A stretch of 64,000 nucleotides of DNA from Cucumis sativus (taxonomy: Eukaryota; Streptophyta; Magnoliopsida; Cucurbitales; Cucurbitaceae): the NCBI RefSeq assembly GCF_000004075.3, contig NC_026659.2:2418001-2482000 (forward strand). The letters are read 5' to 3'. Position 1 is the first letter of the stretch. Each line of letters starts with the position of its first letter. The position numbers were made by a program, and so were the translations under genes. Positions 49,200 to 61,186 of this stretch are shown here, in pieces. The notes beneath the pieces are model-generated. The model did not search any database, had not been told where the DNA came from, and worked only from the letters and a program-made list of their open reading frames with translations.

Positions 49200-49590
49200 T
49201 CGTTACTAATATACGTTTGATACACTTTATACACGTCTGATACACCTAATACACCCCTTGATACACCTGATATATTTAATTGATACATTTGATGCACTTG
49301 ATATTCTTTGATACACTCGATGTCTTTTGATACACACATGAAACATTACTAATATATGTTTGATACACCAGATACACTGCATATATATTTAGTACTCTTC
49401 ACTTATACAATTGATTGATTAAATGCACTTGATATACTTGAAGTCCTACTTATACACTTGATATACTATTGATATACACTTGTAAACTTGATTCATATAC
49501 TTGATAATGATTCACTTTATTGATATGCTTTAACAATATATTGTTGATATACTCGATAATGATACACTGAGTTACATTATTCATATACTT
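49200..49590. repeat. Degenerate TGATACAC minisatellite
   Basis: Variants of TTGATACACT, CTGATACACC and TTGATATACT recur every 10-20 bases over nearly 400 bases. The units are diverged and interspersed. No coding frame runs through it. Confidence 0.8.
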
Positions 49591-51479
49591 AATAATACTC
49601 TAACGAATTGCATAAATTTTGAAAAAATAAAATTCACGTAGTCAGTATATTAACCAACTAATACATATAATATAAGTATATCACAACACTGATATACGAA
49701 AATGAGACAAAGTAAAACAAAAAATTAATGTAAAAAAATAAAACAAAATCATTTGGAATAAGATTCAACTCAAAATACACATCGAAGAAAGTAAAAAAAA
49801 AAATCATAAATGAAGTTAAATTACTCTAATCAACAACCATTATATTATATTTCATATTGTAATTATTGTACTGTTGGTATTTTAAAATTAAGATTAAGGC
49901 AGAAAAAATAAATAACTTTTATAGTATAAGAATAAACAAACAATTAGGGTATTAAAAAGTGGAAGAATAAATAAATAAAGAATAGGACATTAAAAATAGG
50001 AAGAGAAATAAGTTATTGAATAGTAGTTTAGGAATAATAACAAATTTAAGATGGAGAAGTGAAAATTTTGTCATATTTGCAAAATTCTAAAAGAATATGT
50101 TATAATTGCTATAATATATTCTCAAAATGTTATCATATGTAATTGTCCTAAAAAAATTATTAAGAAGGCTCATGTCACTCTATTTTTAAATTTGCTACTT
50201 TGTAATTGACATGAATTGATAATTCTATAATTATCGTCTAATAACAATATCATTAATTTTGTCATATTCGCAATATGCAAAAAAATATGTGTTATGAGCT
50301 GTCTTTTTCTAAATGTTCTTGTCATTCGATGCAATTTTCCAACTTTTATTTTATGTTTGATATTTTCTCGCTCCATGCTAATTTTCTTAATTAAGTCAAA
50401 ATTGTATAGTTTAACTTTTGAAATATAACCCATTTTTTATAAAAAAAAATATAGTATTCAAATTTCAACAATTGCTCAATTTCTTCCCACACATTAGACG
50501 TTAATTTATCAAACATTAACATTTTGAACGTTCTATTGTTCAGCTCCCACCAAATGCCCTCTAATGCTCCACCAAAAAATTTGTTTGTCTTCTATGTTGT
50601 TCTAGGAGAGTTAAAAAAAACTGATAATTTGACTAACTCGGATTATTCAACCCAAATCGTTAGAGTTGGATTGCGTTGAAGTTTATGTTGACTTAAGTTG
50701 GATTATAAAATTAGAGAAAAAAACAAGTTGAACGGGGTTGGATTAACCAGACGAAACCCGATTATGTGTATATATCTAAACCTAAAATCTAAAAGTAAAC
50801 TTTCTCTACTTGCTATATATATATATACATGTCGCTTTGCACCTTAAATGACAATTTGTTCATCTTCCATCTTAAAAAACAATAGGTAAATTTGTCTAAA
50901 CTACGAGGAGATAGAAAAAAAAATGAACATGCCAATCCAACTCCAACAAATTGCATTGGGTTCCTCCTGCACATTGAAGAGATAAAGTTTATTTTTTACT
51001 AACCCAAATAGTTTAGCCCACTTATGTACAACTTACCTTGTTTCCAACTATATACTGTTGTTTAAATGTGGTTTAATGGTTGGAAATTTATCATTAAATG
51101 GTAATTAAACCGAATGGTTTCTTTTTCCTTAATCATCTCATCTGCTGAGCAATTTCGGTTGATTTTTAAAATATTGAAATTTGAGACTTTGTGTAGTCAT
51201 ATTTGATTTTCCAAAATTGCATTTTTATACATTTCACTAAAATTTCCAAACTAAAAAAGCACCGGTGGACGGTGGTTGGCCATTCCCCCAAATATCATAT
51301 ATATTATTGCTTCATCTTGTTATAAAATGTGCAAAAGCTAAAAGAAAAAAGTGATCGATCTAAATTTCAAAATGAGAACTTACTTTATTTCTCTTGAATT
51401 CGACATGGTGTACATCAGTCTATAACGATAGTATCACAGTGGGACTGTGGGAGCATATATATATATATACTTTGATCGC

Positions 51480-53326
51480 TTATTGATACAGAGTGGGATC
51501 AGCTAGCTTTGGCGTTGGAATGAGAACAAGAGGAGTCTTCATTTTCAAAACAATCCCAAATTTCTCTTCAACTTCAATCTTCCCATCACCTTCTTCCAAT
51601 TTCCAATCAAATGAATGCAAAAGTGTAGCAAGCATATACATTACCATTCTTTCCGCCATTGCTATCCCTGCACAGTTTCTTCTCCCAGATCCGAACGGGA
51701 AGTAACGAAAATCGTTCCCACTGAAATCAAACTTACCATTCAAGAATCTCTCTGGGTCGAACTCCAATGGATTATCCCAGTTTTTGGGGTCTCGCTGAAT
51801 TGCCCATACGTTGATGAACACTCGAGAGCCCTTTGGGATTGTGTAATTGGAGACGATGGCGGTCTCGCTTGGGCAGTGCGGCACGAGCAGAGGTAGAATC
51901 GGGTGTAAACGTAATGTTTCTTTCATTACAGCTTTGAGATACGGTAAACTATGAATGTGGGACTCTTCCACGATGTTGTCTTCTCCGACCACGGCTACGA
52001 CTTCTTCTTGTGCTTTCTTTAGAGTTTTCGGGCTCTTTAACATTTCTGCCATCGCAAACTCAACTGTATTTGACGATGTGTCCGTCCCGCCAATCACCAT
52101 ATCCTGTCCCCCCACACAGGGCATTTCATTATTGCACTTCCAGAGCTCTTAAATCACCCGATTAATTGAGAATGAAATAAACATGGCTTAAATACATATG
52201 ACTTCGTGTACCACAATCCGTGTTAACGTTCTGATGAATATATCTTTTCTAACATCAAAAGTATGTATAATAAATGTTAGAAGTTTGATCTTTTAGTACA
52301 CACATGTTATGTATAAAAAATAATGTTTTCTTTCTTTAATTATATTGTTCAACTTTAGTTTTAGAAATTAAAACAAATATATCGTTTTTGAGGGTTGAAA
52401 TTAGTTACCATGAGCAAGGCTTTAAGGTGGGTCATGGTGAGAGGAGTCTTGGATTCTTCTTCATCCTTTACCTGAAGTAAGAACTGCAAGAAATCATTCT
52501 TCTTCACACTCCCGCCCTCGTCTCCGCCATCAATTTTCAATCGTTGATCTATCATTTTCTCAAAAATGCTATCAAATCTCGGAGCAAGTTCACGCATCTT
52601 CTTCTCAATGCCTTGGAGATCAAATCGAGCCAAGCTCGGAAAAAAATCCGAAACATTAGGCAGCCCCAACAGCTCCGTCATCTCCGAAACCGTCTCTCTA
52701 AACTCCGCTGCAAGACCATCCCTTTGCTCCCCTTCCACTGACCCACCCCACAACATGCTCGTAACCACATTGAATACGGTCAGAAACCCCTGCTCTCCTA
52801 CGTTCACCGCCGTCCCAGCTCGCGCATACAAGTGAGCCACCGTGTTTCTCACCTCTTTACGGCGGAGCTCGTAGACACTATCCAAAGTGGCGTTGCTTAA
52901 CATCTTGACCACACAAACTTTCCTCAACATTCGCCACTTAGGTCCATACGGAGTCCAAACTATGTCGGAACCACCGTACGACGCGGCTCTCCCGGCTTGG
53001 GGAACATCACGATTGGCAAACGTGACATCGTGGTCTTTCAACACTTCACGTACCACGGACGGTGAATTTATGATTATGCCGATTTTTCTGCCGAGCTGAA
53101 GCTTGACTATTGGGCCGTATTTTTGACCTAGTTGAGCGAAGTAGGTGTGAAGTTCGGGGTGGAGAAAGGGGAGGTTTCCGAGGAGTGGAACCCCGCGAGG
53201 ACCCGGTGGGAGGGGGACGCGCAGGCGGGTGAGTCTTAGGTAGAGGAAGATTAGAAGAGCGGCGAGAAAAGTGAAGAAGAAGTGAGATTGGTCAAAGGAG
53301 AAAAAATTGGAGGTGGGATTTTCCAT
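51480..53326 (-). CDS. Cytochrome P450 gene 3 (CYP706-like), 2 exons, 513 aa
   Basis: Exon 1 is 53326-52409 (306 codons) and exon 2 is 52103-51480; the 305-bp intron is phase 0. I start at the ATG giving MENPTSNFFSFDQ because it aligns with the starts of genes 4 and 5; an upstream in-frame ATG at 53389 would add 21 residues not found in relatives. Motifs: anchor (about residues 14-32), VPLPPGPRGVPLLGNLPFL, NVSDFFPSLARFDLQGIEKK, I-helix GGTDTSSNT, KETLRLHPILPLLVPH, DPERF and haem loop FGSGRRNCAG (Cys450). It groups with genes 4 and 5 and apart from genes 1 and 2. Intact; probable ER-anchored monooxygenase of unknown substrate. Confidence 0.92.
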
Positions 53327-56300
53327 GGGGGAGTGTAGAAGGAAGAAAGTTGGGTAAAAAGTTATGTAGTTGTTGTTGAAGGCCGGCAAAAATAAAAAAG
53401 TGGTGGAGATGAGACAGATGAGGAATATATGGCTCTGCCCTGAGTTTCAGAAGGAATCATCAGTTTAGTCTCCTCAAAGGACAAGAAGAAGAAATGAAAA
53501 AAAATCAAAATCTTGTCAAGTGGCAATTGTTCTTTACTTTTCTCTTATTGTGTTTTACATTTACACTATTATTTTGGTTTGGATTGGTCTTCCATCAATC
53601 ACAATCCACTAAAATTATATAATAGTAATCATCAATTATTATAATAGGATAACTGCACAACCCACACTATTCGACTCATATTATATAAATTGAGTTAGAT
53701 TGAAAAAGTTGATTTTTTTTGGATTGGGTTGAGTCTCATGTTGGAGAAAATTCGATTCAATCCAACTCTATCCGAATTAATATATATATAATTTATTTAA
53801 TAAACATTTAAAAAATTTAGGTCTCCTCTCTCATTTGGCATTCCTCTATTCTCAGTTGTCCTCTCTCCCATGATGCATCTCTTCTCTTCTCACATCTCCG
53901 ACTCTCCTCCATTCCTCTCTTCTCCATTTGTGTGTTTTCCTCTCTTCTCAGTTCTCCACTTCGTGCCATCCGTCAAATCTCATCTTCGTAGTGATAGAAA
54001 TAGCAAACATGCGCAGTGGAATAAATATCGAATTTTACTCTAATTGCAACTAAAACTTTAGTGATTAACAAACATTAGAACCCTAAAATGAAACAAAAAT
54101 AAGGTTAATAGAAATCTCACATTTAATGTTTTTTATTGTCGTAATCTCGTCACATATTTCAAACCGAGACTACCAATAGTGTTGACCCGCTATTCTCTGA
54201 ACTTATAACTGAGTTGTAGGACTCAAACGATGGAGAAATAGAGAAAAAGATGAATTTAGGAGGATGAACTTGGCTTTGAGAATTTGTGGAGAGAAAATGT
54301 GTTTGGGTTTGATTTTGTAATTGATTTTGCAATTCCAAATTACAAAATCAATTTCACCCAAAACAACAACTAAAATTCATTTGCTAATCCATTCCTTTTA
54401 TAATTAAGCTATATGCAAAAATTGCATGTAGTGAGCTTCCATTCTTCACACTTGGCATATCACCAAGTAAGTGTCTCACATGCATGAAGCCATTTGTTAA
54501 TTACACGCAATGTGCTTCTAAGGGTAATATGGTAATTTGACATTTAAAAAGTTGAAAGTCAACATTTTGATTTTTTACCATTTTATCCGTCTTGACTCAT
54601 TTCTACTTTTTGAGTATGAGTTCACATTATTCATTTTTCCAAAATTCAAATTACGTTTGAATATAAAGTCGGTCAAAGTTTAAATTTTTAAAATCAAAAG
54701 TTAACATTTTGACTTTTTACAACTTTAACTTTTTTCATCAATTCCGAGCTTTCAAATATAAATCCATATTCATATTCTTAATATTTAAATCATATTTAAA
54801 CATGAAGCTCTATATTAAACTTATAACTGACAGTTATATCAAATATATTTGTTGGTTTATCTCTCTTTATCTAATTCGAATTATGTAAATTATTTCATCA
54901 TAATGTTCTAAGTTGACTCCTTGTGAGCTAGCGGGAGAAGCTATTGAACCTATAAATCATGAGCTCTAACGATCTAAGATTAATTGGCTAAACTCTCTAA
55001 ACCGAGTTAATCAACATTCGTTAACTAACGGGTCATTCCAAGTTTCGTAGTTGCACTCCTCTCACTATAGATATATTTGTGTCCATGTGATATAACTATG
55101 ATAAGTAAGTTAATATTTTACGGGTTGTTCATAATCTCGGTTGAGTCAATGTACTGTTTTACCCTAGATATTATATCTTGCTCCTTAAGTCCTACTGATT
55201 CACTATTGAACAATTGGGTTAAGGTCCAACCACTAAACCAAATCCCTCTTGGGCCAACAAGAGGGTGGAGCCCCTTGCTCAAGACTTGGATTCAGTCAAT
55301 AAGGAAACAACCTATCTACTACCCTTAAAACGGGTACGAGTGAATTCCATTTTGCACCTTATGTTAGCAGCTATTCACACGATCTTACCCCTAAAATGGG
55401 AGGTTTATTGGGCCAACACTAATGAGTTGCCCTCACCTATGCAGATCTAAAGATAATCTTGTGTGAACAAGAGTTCATAGTTAGCTCAAGATTAATATTA
55501 ACTTACATTTTATATCTATAAACGAAATATAGTTAGTTTTACAAAGTTAACAGTGTTATAATTTAAAAGTGACTATTTCATAGTTCTAGTTTTATATAAA
55601 CTCTTTACATAGGATGCCCCAACTTTCATATCTTTACATGAACGATTTAGGATCACATCGTTTATACTAACTACAAAGCGGGTCGCATTCATAGTGTTCC
55701 CTGAATAAGGTGTCCAACTGTATTTGTATACTATAGACTATTTAGGCTATACACTTGAACTTGATCCACTTTTCAAGTTTACTTAATAATAGTCTCGGAT
55801 CCTTAGTTTATAGGCTTTAAGACTATAGTATTAATAACGATTTCATTGAATAGAATATAATTACAAATTACGAGTTTTAGGACATAAATTTGTTAGATCT
55901 CAGTCTTGTCCCTTGCGTCATCCGTCAGATCTGAAATCTCATCTTCGTAGTTTGTCTAACTCTTCACCGTCTCCTCCCTCTCCTACCCTCTGTCAGATCT
56001 TAGTATCCTCCCTCTCCTCCTCGTCCGTCTCTCGCTTCGGTCTTCTCGATCATCCGTCTCCTCAGTCATTAGAACAATGGATTGAATTAAGAACAAAATG
56101 TTTTTCAATAATACATTTCCTTTTAAATACTTTTTTGAAAACAAGTTTAAAATTTAAACATTTAATGTCTTGTTAGACTTTTTTATAATTGTTTATACGT
56201 GAATTTGGTTGTTAAAAAATTCTTCAAAATAAATTATTTATTAAATGGATTTTAAAAAAATGCATTATTTTAATTTATCAAATACTACTACATTTTTCAA

Positions 56301-56426
56301 AATAATTTTTTTTACAAAATTAAATCCTTTAGAATTTCAACCCAACACGCTGAAGCTCACGATTTTATTTGAAATTTGAGAAGTTTTGAATTAGGAACAA
56401 CAATGGCGGAAGAAAAGCCAATTTGT
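53327..56426. other. Spacer between P450 genes 3 and 4, with a large insertion
   Basis: 3.1 kb. The promoter of gene 3 is followed by an AATCCAA/GGGTTG-containing patch (about 53680-53785), a TCTCC-rich tract (about 53822-53960) and a 1.9-kb probable retroelement-derived insertion (listed). A second TCTCC-rich tract follows (about 55965-56065). No host gene was seen. Confidence 0.6.
53992..55894 (-). mobile_element. Probable solo-LTR-like retrotransposon relic
   Basis: About 1.9 kb of non-coding DNA differs in texture from its surroundings (more even composition, no homopolymers). It begins TGATAGAAATAGC. Read on minus, it begins near AACAAATTTATGTCCTAAAA, which from memory resembles LTR ends in cucurbit genomes. 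No gag or polymerase frame is visible, so a lone LTR is the simplest reading. The superfamily is not assigned (Copia-type suspected). Copies of CATCCGTCA...ATCTCATCTTCGTAG lie on both sides (53966-53991 and 55919-55950). It is a fossil; with a single LTR no age can be given. Confidence 0.42.
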
Positions 56427-58705
56427 TCACTGATACAGAGTAGGGTCTGATAATCTAGGCGTGGGGATGAGAACAAGAGGCTTCTTCATCGTTAAAACAA
56501 TCCCAAATTTCTCCTCAATTTCAATCTCTTCACCTTCTTCCAATTTCCAATCGAACGAATGCAAAAGCGTAGCAAGCAAATACATTACCATTCTTTCCCC
56601 CATGGCAATCCCAGGACATTTTCTTCTACCAGATCCAAATGGGAAATAACGAAAATCACTCCCACTGAAATCCAATTTACCGTTCATAAACCTCTCTGGG
56701 TCGAACTCCAATGGATTCTCCCATTCATTGGGGTCTCGTTGAATGGCCCAGACGTTGACGAACACTCGAGAACCCTTTGGAATTGTGTAATTGGAGACGA
56801 CGGTGGTGTCGCTGGGGCAATGCGGCACTAGCAGCGGCAGAATTGGATGAAGACGCAATGTTTCTTTCATTATGGCTTTGAGATATGGCAAACTCTGTAT
56901 ATGGGATTCTTCAACAATACTCTGTTCTCCAACCACGGCACGGAGTTCTTCCTTTGCTTTCTCTGCAACTTTTGGGTTCTTCATCATCTCCGCCATTGCG
57001 AATTCAATGGTGTTTGAGGATGTGTCTGTTCCACCAAACACCATATCCTGCTCCAAAAACATTGTCCCCTTCTTTAGAGTCGATTCAAATATGTTTACAA
57101 GAATGTGGCAGTTCTCCTCTACTATGAATCAACCATTTTGAAAAGTTGAATGTTTTTCAGAAATCTTTTCGTTTTTTTCATCTTCTTGTTTTTGCTTTCC
57201 AAAATTAAATTTATTTTGTTTTCTAAGAATAGAAATTGTAATAAAGAGAACATTTACGAAATATATACACTTAAAAAGATTAAAAAGGAACAAGATGGGT
57301 GAAATTTAATTTTCTAAAATTAAAACTTAAAAAGCAAATGATTATGAAAGGATGGACAAAGTAGAAGTTGATATAAGAAAATATATATGGACCGTAACAA
57401 TAAATATAGATGGACCATAACAATAAAGATACTAACCGGCCAAAGTAATTGCTAACTTCTCCATCACATCTATAATTTGGACTTTTTTTCATAAAATAAT
57501 TGATTCAATCAATAGTTACTGATTTTTTTTCGAAGACAAACACTAATTATTCATATATTATATCAAGTAAAGAAGGTTGTTTAATTAATGATTAGGCATA
57601 GCTTATTTTCATATTACAATTTTCGTTAACAATATAATATTAAACAAAATAAGAACAATCCAATCGGCTGTTGAATATTTTTCGTGGTTAAAGTAAATGT
57701 AGATGATGGAATACTATAATATATATATACAAAAAAAAAAAAGTTAAAAATTTCTAGATGATGGAAGGTGAAAATACATACCATTAGCAAGGCTTTGAGT
57801 TGAACCACTGTGAGAGGTGTTTGAGAATCGCTTTCATCTTTGACTTTTAATAAAAACTGCAAGAAATCATTTTTATTTCTACTCCCTTCTTCATTATTCG
57901 TCATTCTCAATCGTTCATCAATCAACTTTTCAAAAATAGTGTCCAATTTAGGGAGAAGCTTAAGCATTTTCTTCTCAATTCCTTGAACATCCAAACAAGC
58001 CAAGCTTGGAAAAAAATCAGAAATATTAGGTTTACCCGCTAACTCAGTCATGGCTGAAACCATCTCTCGAAACACAACTGCAACGGCAGCCTTTTCCTCC
58101 CCTTCCATTGTCCCACCCCACAACATACTCGTAATCACGTTGAAAACTGTAAAAAAAACCTGCTCTCCTATCTTTACCGTCGACTCAGCTCTCTGATACA
58201 ACTGAGCCACTGTTTTCCTAACCTCACTACGACGGAGCTCATAAACCATGTCCAAACTAGCATTGCCAAGCAACTTAATTGTACAAACTTTTCTCAACAT
58301 ACGCCACTCAGGTCCGTATGGGGTCCAAGTTATGTCAAAACCGCCATATGTGGCAACTCGGCCCGCTTGAGGAACATCACGATTAGCAAACGTGATATCA
58401 TGGTCCTTTAATATTTCACGTGCCACTGATGGTGAATTCACGATTATACCAACCTTTCCACCGAGTTGGAGCTTTACAATTGAGCCGTATTTTTGGCCTA
58501 ACTCCATGAAGTAAGTGTGAAGATTTGGGTCTAGAAAAGGCAGGTTTCCAAGCAGCGGAACACCGCGAGGACCTGGTGGCAACTGCAAGCGGGGCTGCGA
58601 AAGTTTGACATAAAGAAAAATGAGTAGAAACCCGGCGAAGAGGGCAAGAAGAAAGCCGGTTTGGTTATTGGGATTATAGGAATTGAGAGTTTGAAGAAAT
58701 TCCAT
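56427..58705 (-). CDS. Cytochrome P450 gene 4 (CYP706-like), 2 exons, 514 aa
   Basis: Exon 1 is 58705-57782 (308 codons) and exon 2 is 57047-56427; the 734-bp intron is phase 0. Starts MEFLQTLNSYNPNNQTG, followed by an anchor (about residues 18-33) and the hinge LPPGPRGVPLLGNLPFLDPN. NISDFFPSLACLDVQGIEKK, GGTDTSSNT, KETLRLHPILPLLVPH, DPERFMNGKLDFSGSDFRYF and haem loop FGSGRRKCPG (Cys452) are all present. Exon 2 is almost the same as that of gene 5. The similarity continues past the stop codon into about 35 bases of 3' flank, where both carry AATGGCGGAAG. It is divergent from gene 5, 2.5 kb away. Intact. Confidence 0.92.
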
Positions 58706-59317
58706 ACTGGATTGATAATGAAGACTCTGCCTAAGTTTAGTTTGTAGATTGTTGATATATAAATATAAAAATTAGAGTATGATAGGATATGATTGAATTG
58801 AGTGTGTTGGTGTTTCACAATCAAATGTGTGCCCATGTTGATGACACCCTCATATATAAAACAGGCCGAGAAATGTTTGAAAACTCTTCTGAACAATCAT
58901 TCAATAAATGTACTAATTCATAATAGTTCATAATTATTTAATGTACTTTATATAACTACTTTCCCAACCATTATTAGAGTGGGAATCCAACGTTTAGGAT
59001 GTGAAGAGATGCCATGTTTATTTAATTTAATTTTTATTTGTTTAGATAGCCTCCTCAAAAGTTTGATCTTGACACCTAACCAATAAATTTAAAGTATCCA
59101 CATCTACAGCAATATATTACAAAAAGTTGTAAATACACCCAAACTTTCCATAGTCTATTAAATATAAAAGTTAACCGATTAAGAGGAAAAATGTGGCAAA
59201 TTACAAATTTGATCCGTGAAATTTAGATCAATTTGTTTATATTTGATTTTTTGTAATCGAATAACTTTTAATCATACTATAATTCAGGGTTAGATATCCT
59301 TTTATCCAACTCAGAAC

Positions 59318-59600
59318 TATTCATATTCGTCTTATCGTTAAAAGACAATCGTCACAGTCTAAGGGCTTATCTAATTCAAATTCAATCGCACGTCCCGGCC
59401 TATTTCTCAATTTCGTGATAATAATGTCAAAATCTTTCCACCCAAAATAGATCTTCACACCTAGTAATTTAAAGCTAATAACGTCCTCTTGTTCATCCTC
59501 AATCTCTATAAGCAAGATGTAATGGTACATGAGTCGATTGAAAACCAACTTAATATCCAAAGAAATGTTCAAACATGGTTTTCCTAAGCAAATACATACA
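59318..59600 (-). pseudogene. Fragment of a DUF1985-domain DNA transposon protein
   Basis: An 83-codon frame on minus includes SLDIKLVFNRLMYHYILL and VISFKLLGVKIYFGWKDFD. These resemble the DUF1985 domain of plant Mutator-like (Ulp1-carrying) transposons, where the pattern is roughly LDLxLVFNGxLVHxxLLRE...SFxLxGxxxxFxxxEF. Upstream bases read RKTMF in the neighbouring frame, as expected for the domain's RKTCFG opening after a one-base shift. Only part of the domain remains, and neither transposase nor protease is visible nearby, so this is a broken remnant. Recognition is from memory of the family pattern. Confidence 0.5.
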
Positions 59601-60556
59601 CCTAGGTGTTAACTTGTTTTTAATGGCCGAGAAAGTCTTTGCTAGGTGTGAATAAAAGGCATCTGCCAGACAAAAAACACCCATATAACAAAACAAAATA
59701 AGTAATATGTCCTAAAACTCGAGCAATCTCGAGTCAAATCTCAATTGAGAATAACATGAATTAACAATGGAACTCAAGCAACATGGCACGAAGATGCCAC
59801 GAGATAAGGGTTTTTATATACATTTTTTGATGTATCTCGACCCAATCTTGGGCAAAATCATCCCCAAGATTACCCCACAAAATGCATATGAAAAGAAACA
59901 ATTCTTGGTACTCATTCAACAAATCTCGAGGTAATTTCATCAATCTTGACTGAGATTAATATTCTTCATTTACACGAGTTCATATTGATGAAATTGTCGA
60001 GATTCATCAAAAGAAACCACGTGCATTAACTTAAAATTTGGTTATATATCCAACTACAATAAAAAAACCAACTATTTTTCCATCGACCTCAAATGTTACA
60101 AAAAAAAAACAGTATGACTGAACTTAAAATTCAGTCCTAAGCTATGAAATCGTTCAAAGTAAATTACCTTCACATATTTAAGCTTAAGGATGACTTCTTG
60201 AAATTTAGGCGTGAAAAAGGAGTCAAATCTCTTCAATTTTGGGAGCAAACATGTTTCGCCTCCACCGAAATGAGCATAGGGTTTACGGTTTACAAATATC
60301 AAACGTTTGAGCTTTCAAGAGTATTTTGATCATTTGAGAATATCCTTTATTTTGAAATTTAAAAACAAAACTCAAAATCTCGGTACCAAGTTCGGCCAAG
60401 ATGGACCGAGTAATGACGTTGAAACGATTTTTAAAATTTTGAGAAGAATCCTGAAATTGACTGAGGAAAACAAATTTACGTTTTTTTTTAAATGTGATAC
60501 TTTTGGCTTTTGAAATGTTCACTAAAGTGTGGTACTTTAGTCAAAATTTGTACTTC

Positions 60557-60735
60557 ATATAGGGGTGTAAGAATAACTCGAGAAACCTGAAGAACTCAAA
60601 CTACCCAACACATATTATAAGAGTGGATTTGATTATTTTAAATTTAGGTTGGGTTGAATTTTTTTTTTATTTTTTTGGGTTGGGTCTAAGGTTTGAAAAT
60701 TTTGATTCAACCCAACCCAAGCGGAATTATTGATA
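60557..60735. repeat. AACCCAACC/GGTTGGGTTG-containing dispersed repeat
   Basis: Starts at a TAGGGGTGTAAGAATAACTC-like sequence and includes GGTTGGGTTGAA, GGGTTGGGTC and AACCCAACCC in opposite orientations, so it could fold. Similar but more decayed patches occur near 50635-50765 and 53680-53785. TAGGGGTG-type ends suggest a non-autonomous hAT-like element, but no second terminus or target duplication was found. Confidence 0.45.
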
Positions 60736-61186
60736 TTATATATGTTTATACTAAGTTTTATAAATAATAGTTTGAATATTTTTTTATTTTGGAAGTTTGG
60801 TACATATTTGTCTCCCTCTGAAACCAATACCAAATAGGAAATGTTTTAAAACTTTTTGTTAAAAACTTTTTGATAAAGATTATTGTATTAATGTTGTAGT
60901 TTAGAGTAATAAATATAAGAAATAGAAAAAAAAGGTATGCAATCAAGTCACTAAACCTAACCCAATTTGGCATCTCCATTATTGTAACCCTCGACCCCAT
61001 CTTAAATTTCAACTGACGAACACATATTTATGATATCCCAAAACAGAAATACGGATAATCATGCATGTGGTACACATACCACAGCTTTCGTCATCCACAA
61101 ATACTTCAACTTTTCTTTTCTATTGGTTATTAAAAGCCCTTTAGAGTAAAGCATCTCTTTCTGTCTCAATTCCTTGTTATTTCTCC

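Larger units (their letters stand above)
48202..51479. other. Spacer between P450 genes 2 and 3, repeat-rich
   Basis: 3.3 kb without a gene. It contains degenerate TTGTTATCTAATTGTTA-type repeats (about 48340-48715), a TGATACAC-type minisatellite (listed) and a decayed AACCC/GGTTGG-containing patch (about 50635-50765), plus the promoter of gene 2 and the 3' flank of gene 3. Confidence 0.6.
58706..61186. other. Divergent spacer between P450 genes 4 and 5
   Basis: 2.5 kb between the two start codons, so it holds both promoters. TATA-like TATATAAATATA is seen near 58757 for gene 4 (readable on either strand). The middle carries a DUF1985-type transposon fragment (listed), a short palindrome-rich region with CTCGAG/CTCGAGA motifs (about 59720-60005) and an AACCCAACC-type repeat (about 60557-60735). 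Confidence 0.6.

Noticed and set aside
53327-53389. Upstream in-frame ATG of P450 gene 3
   Set aside because: The 21 added residues are absent from genes 4 and 5 and would precede the membrane anchor with an atypical sequence; the downstream ATG fits better.
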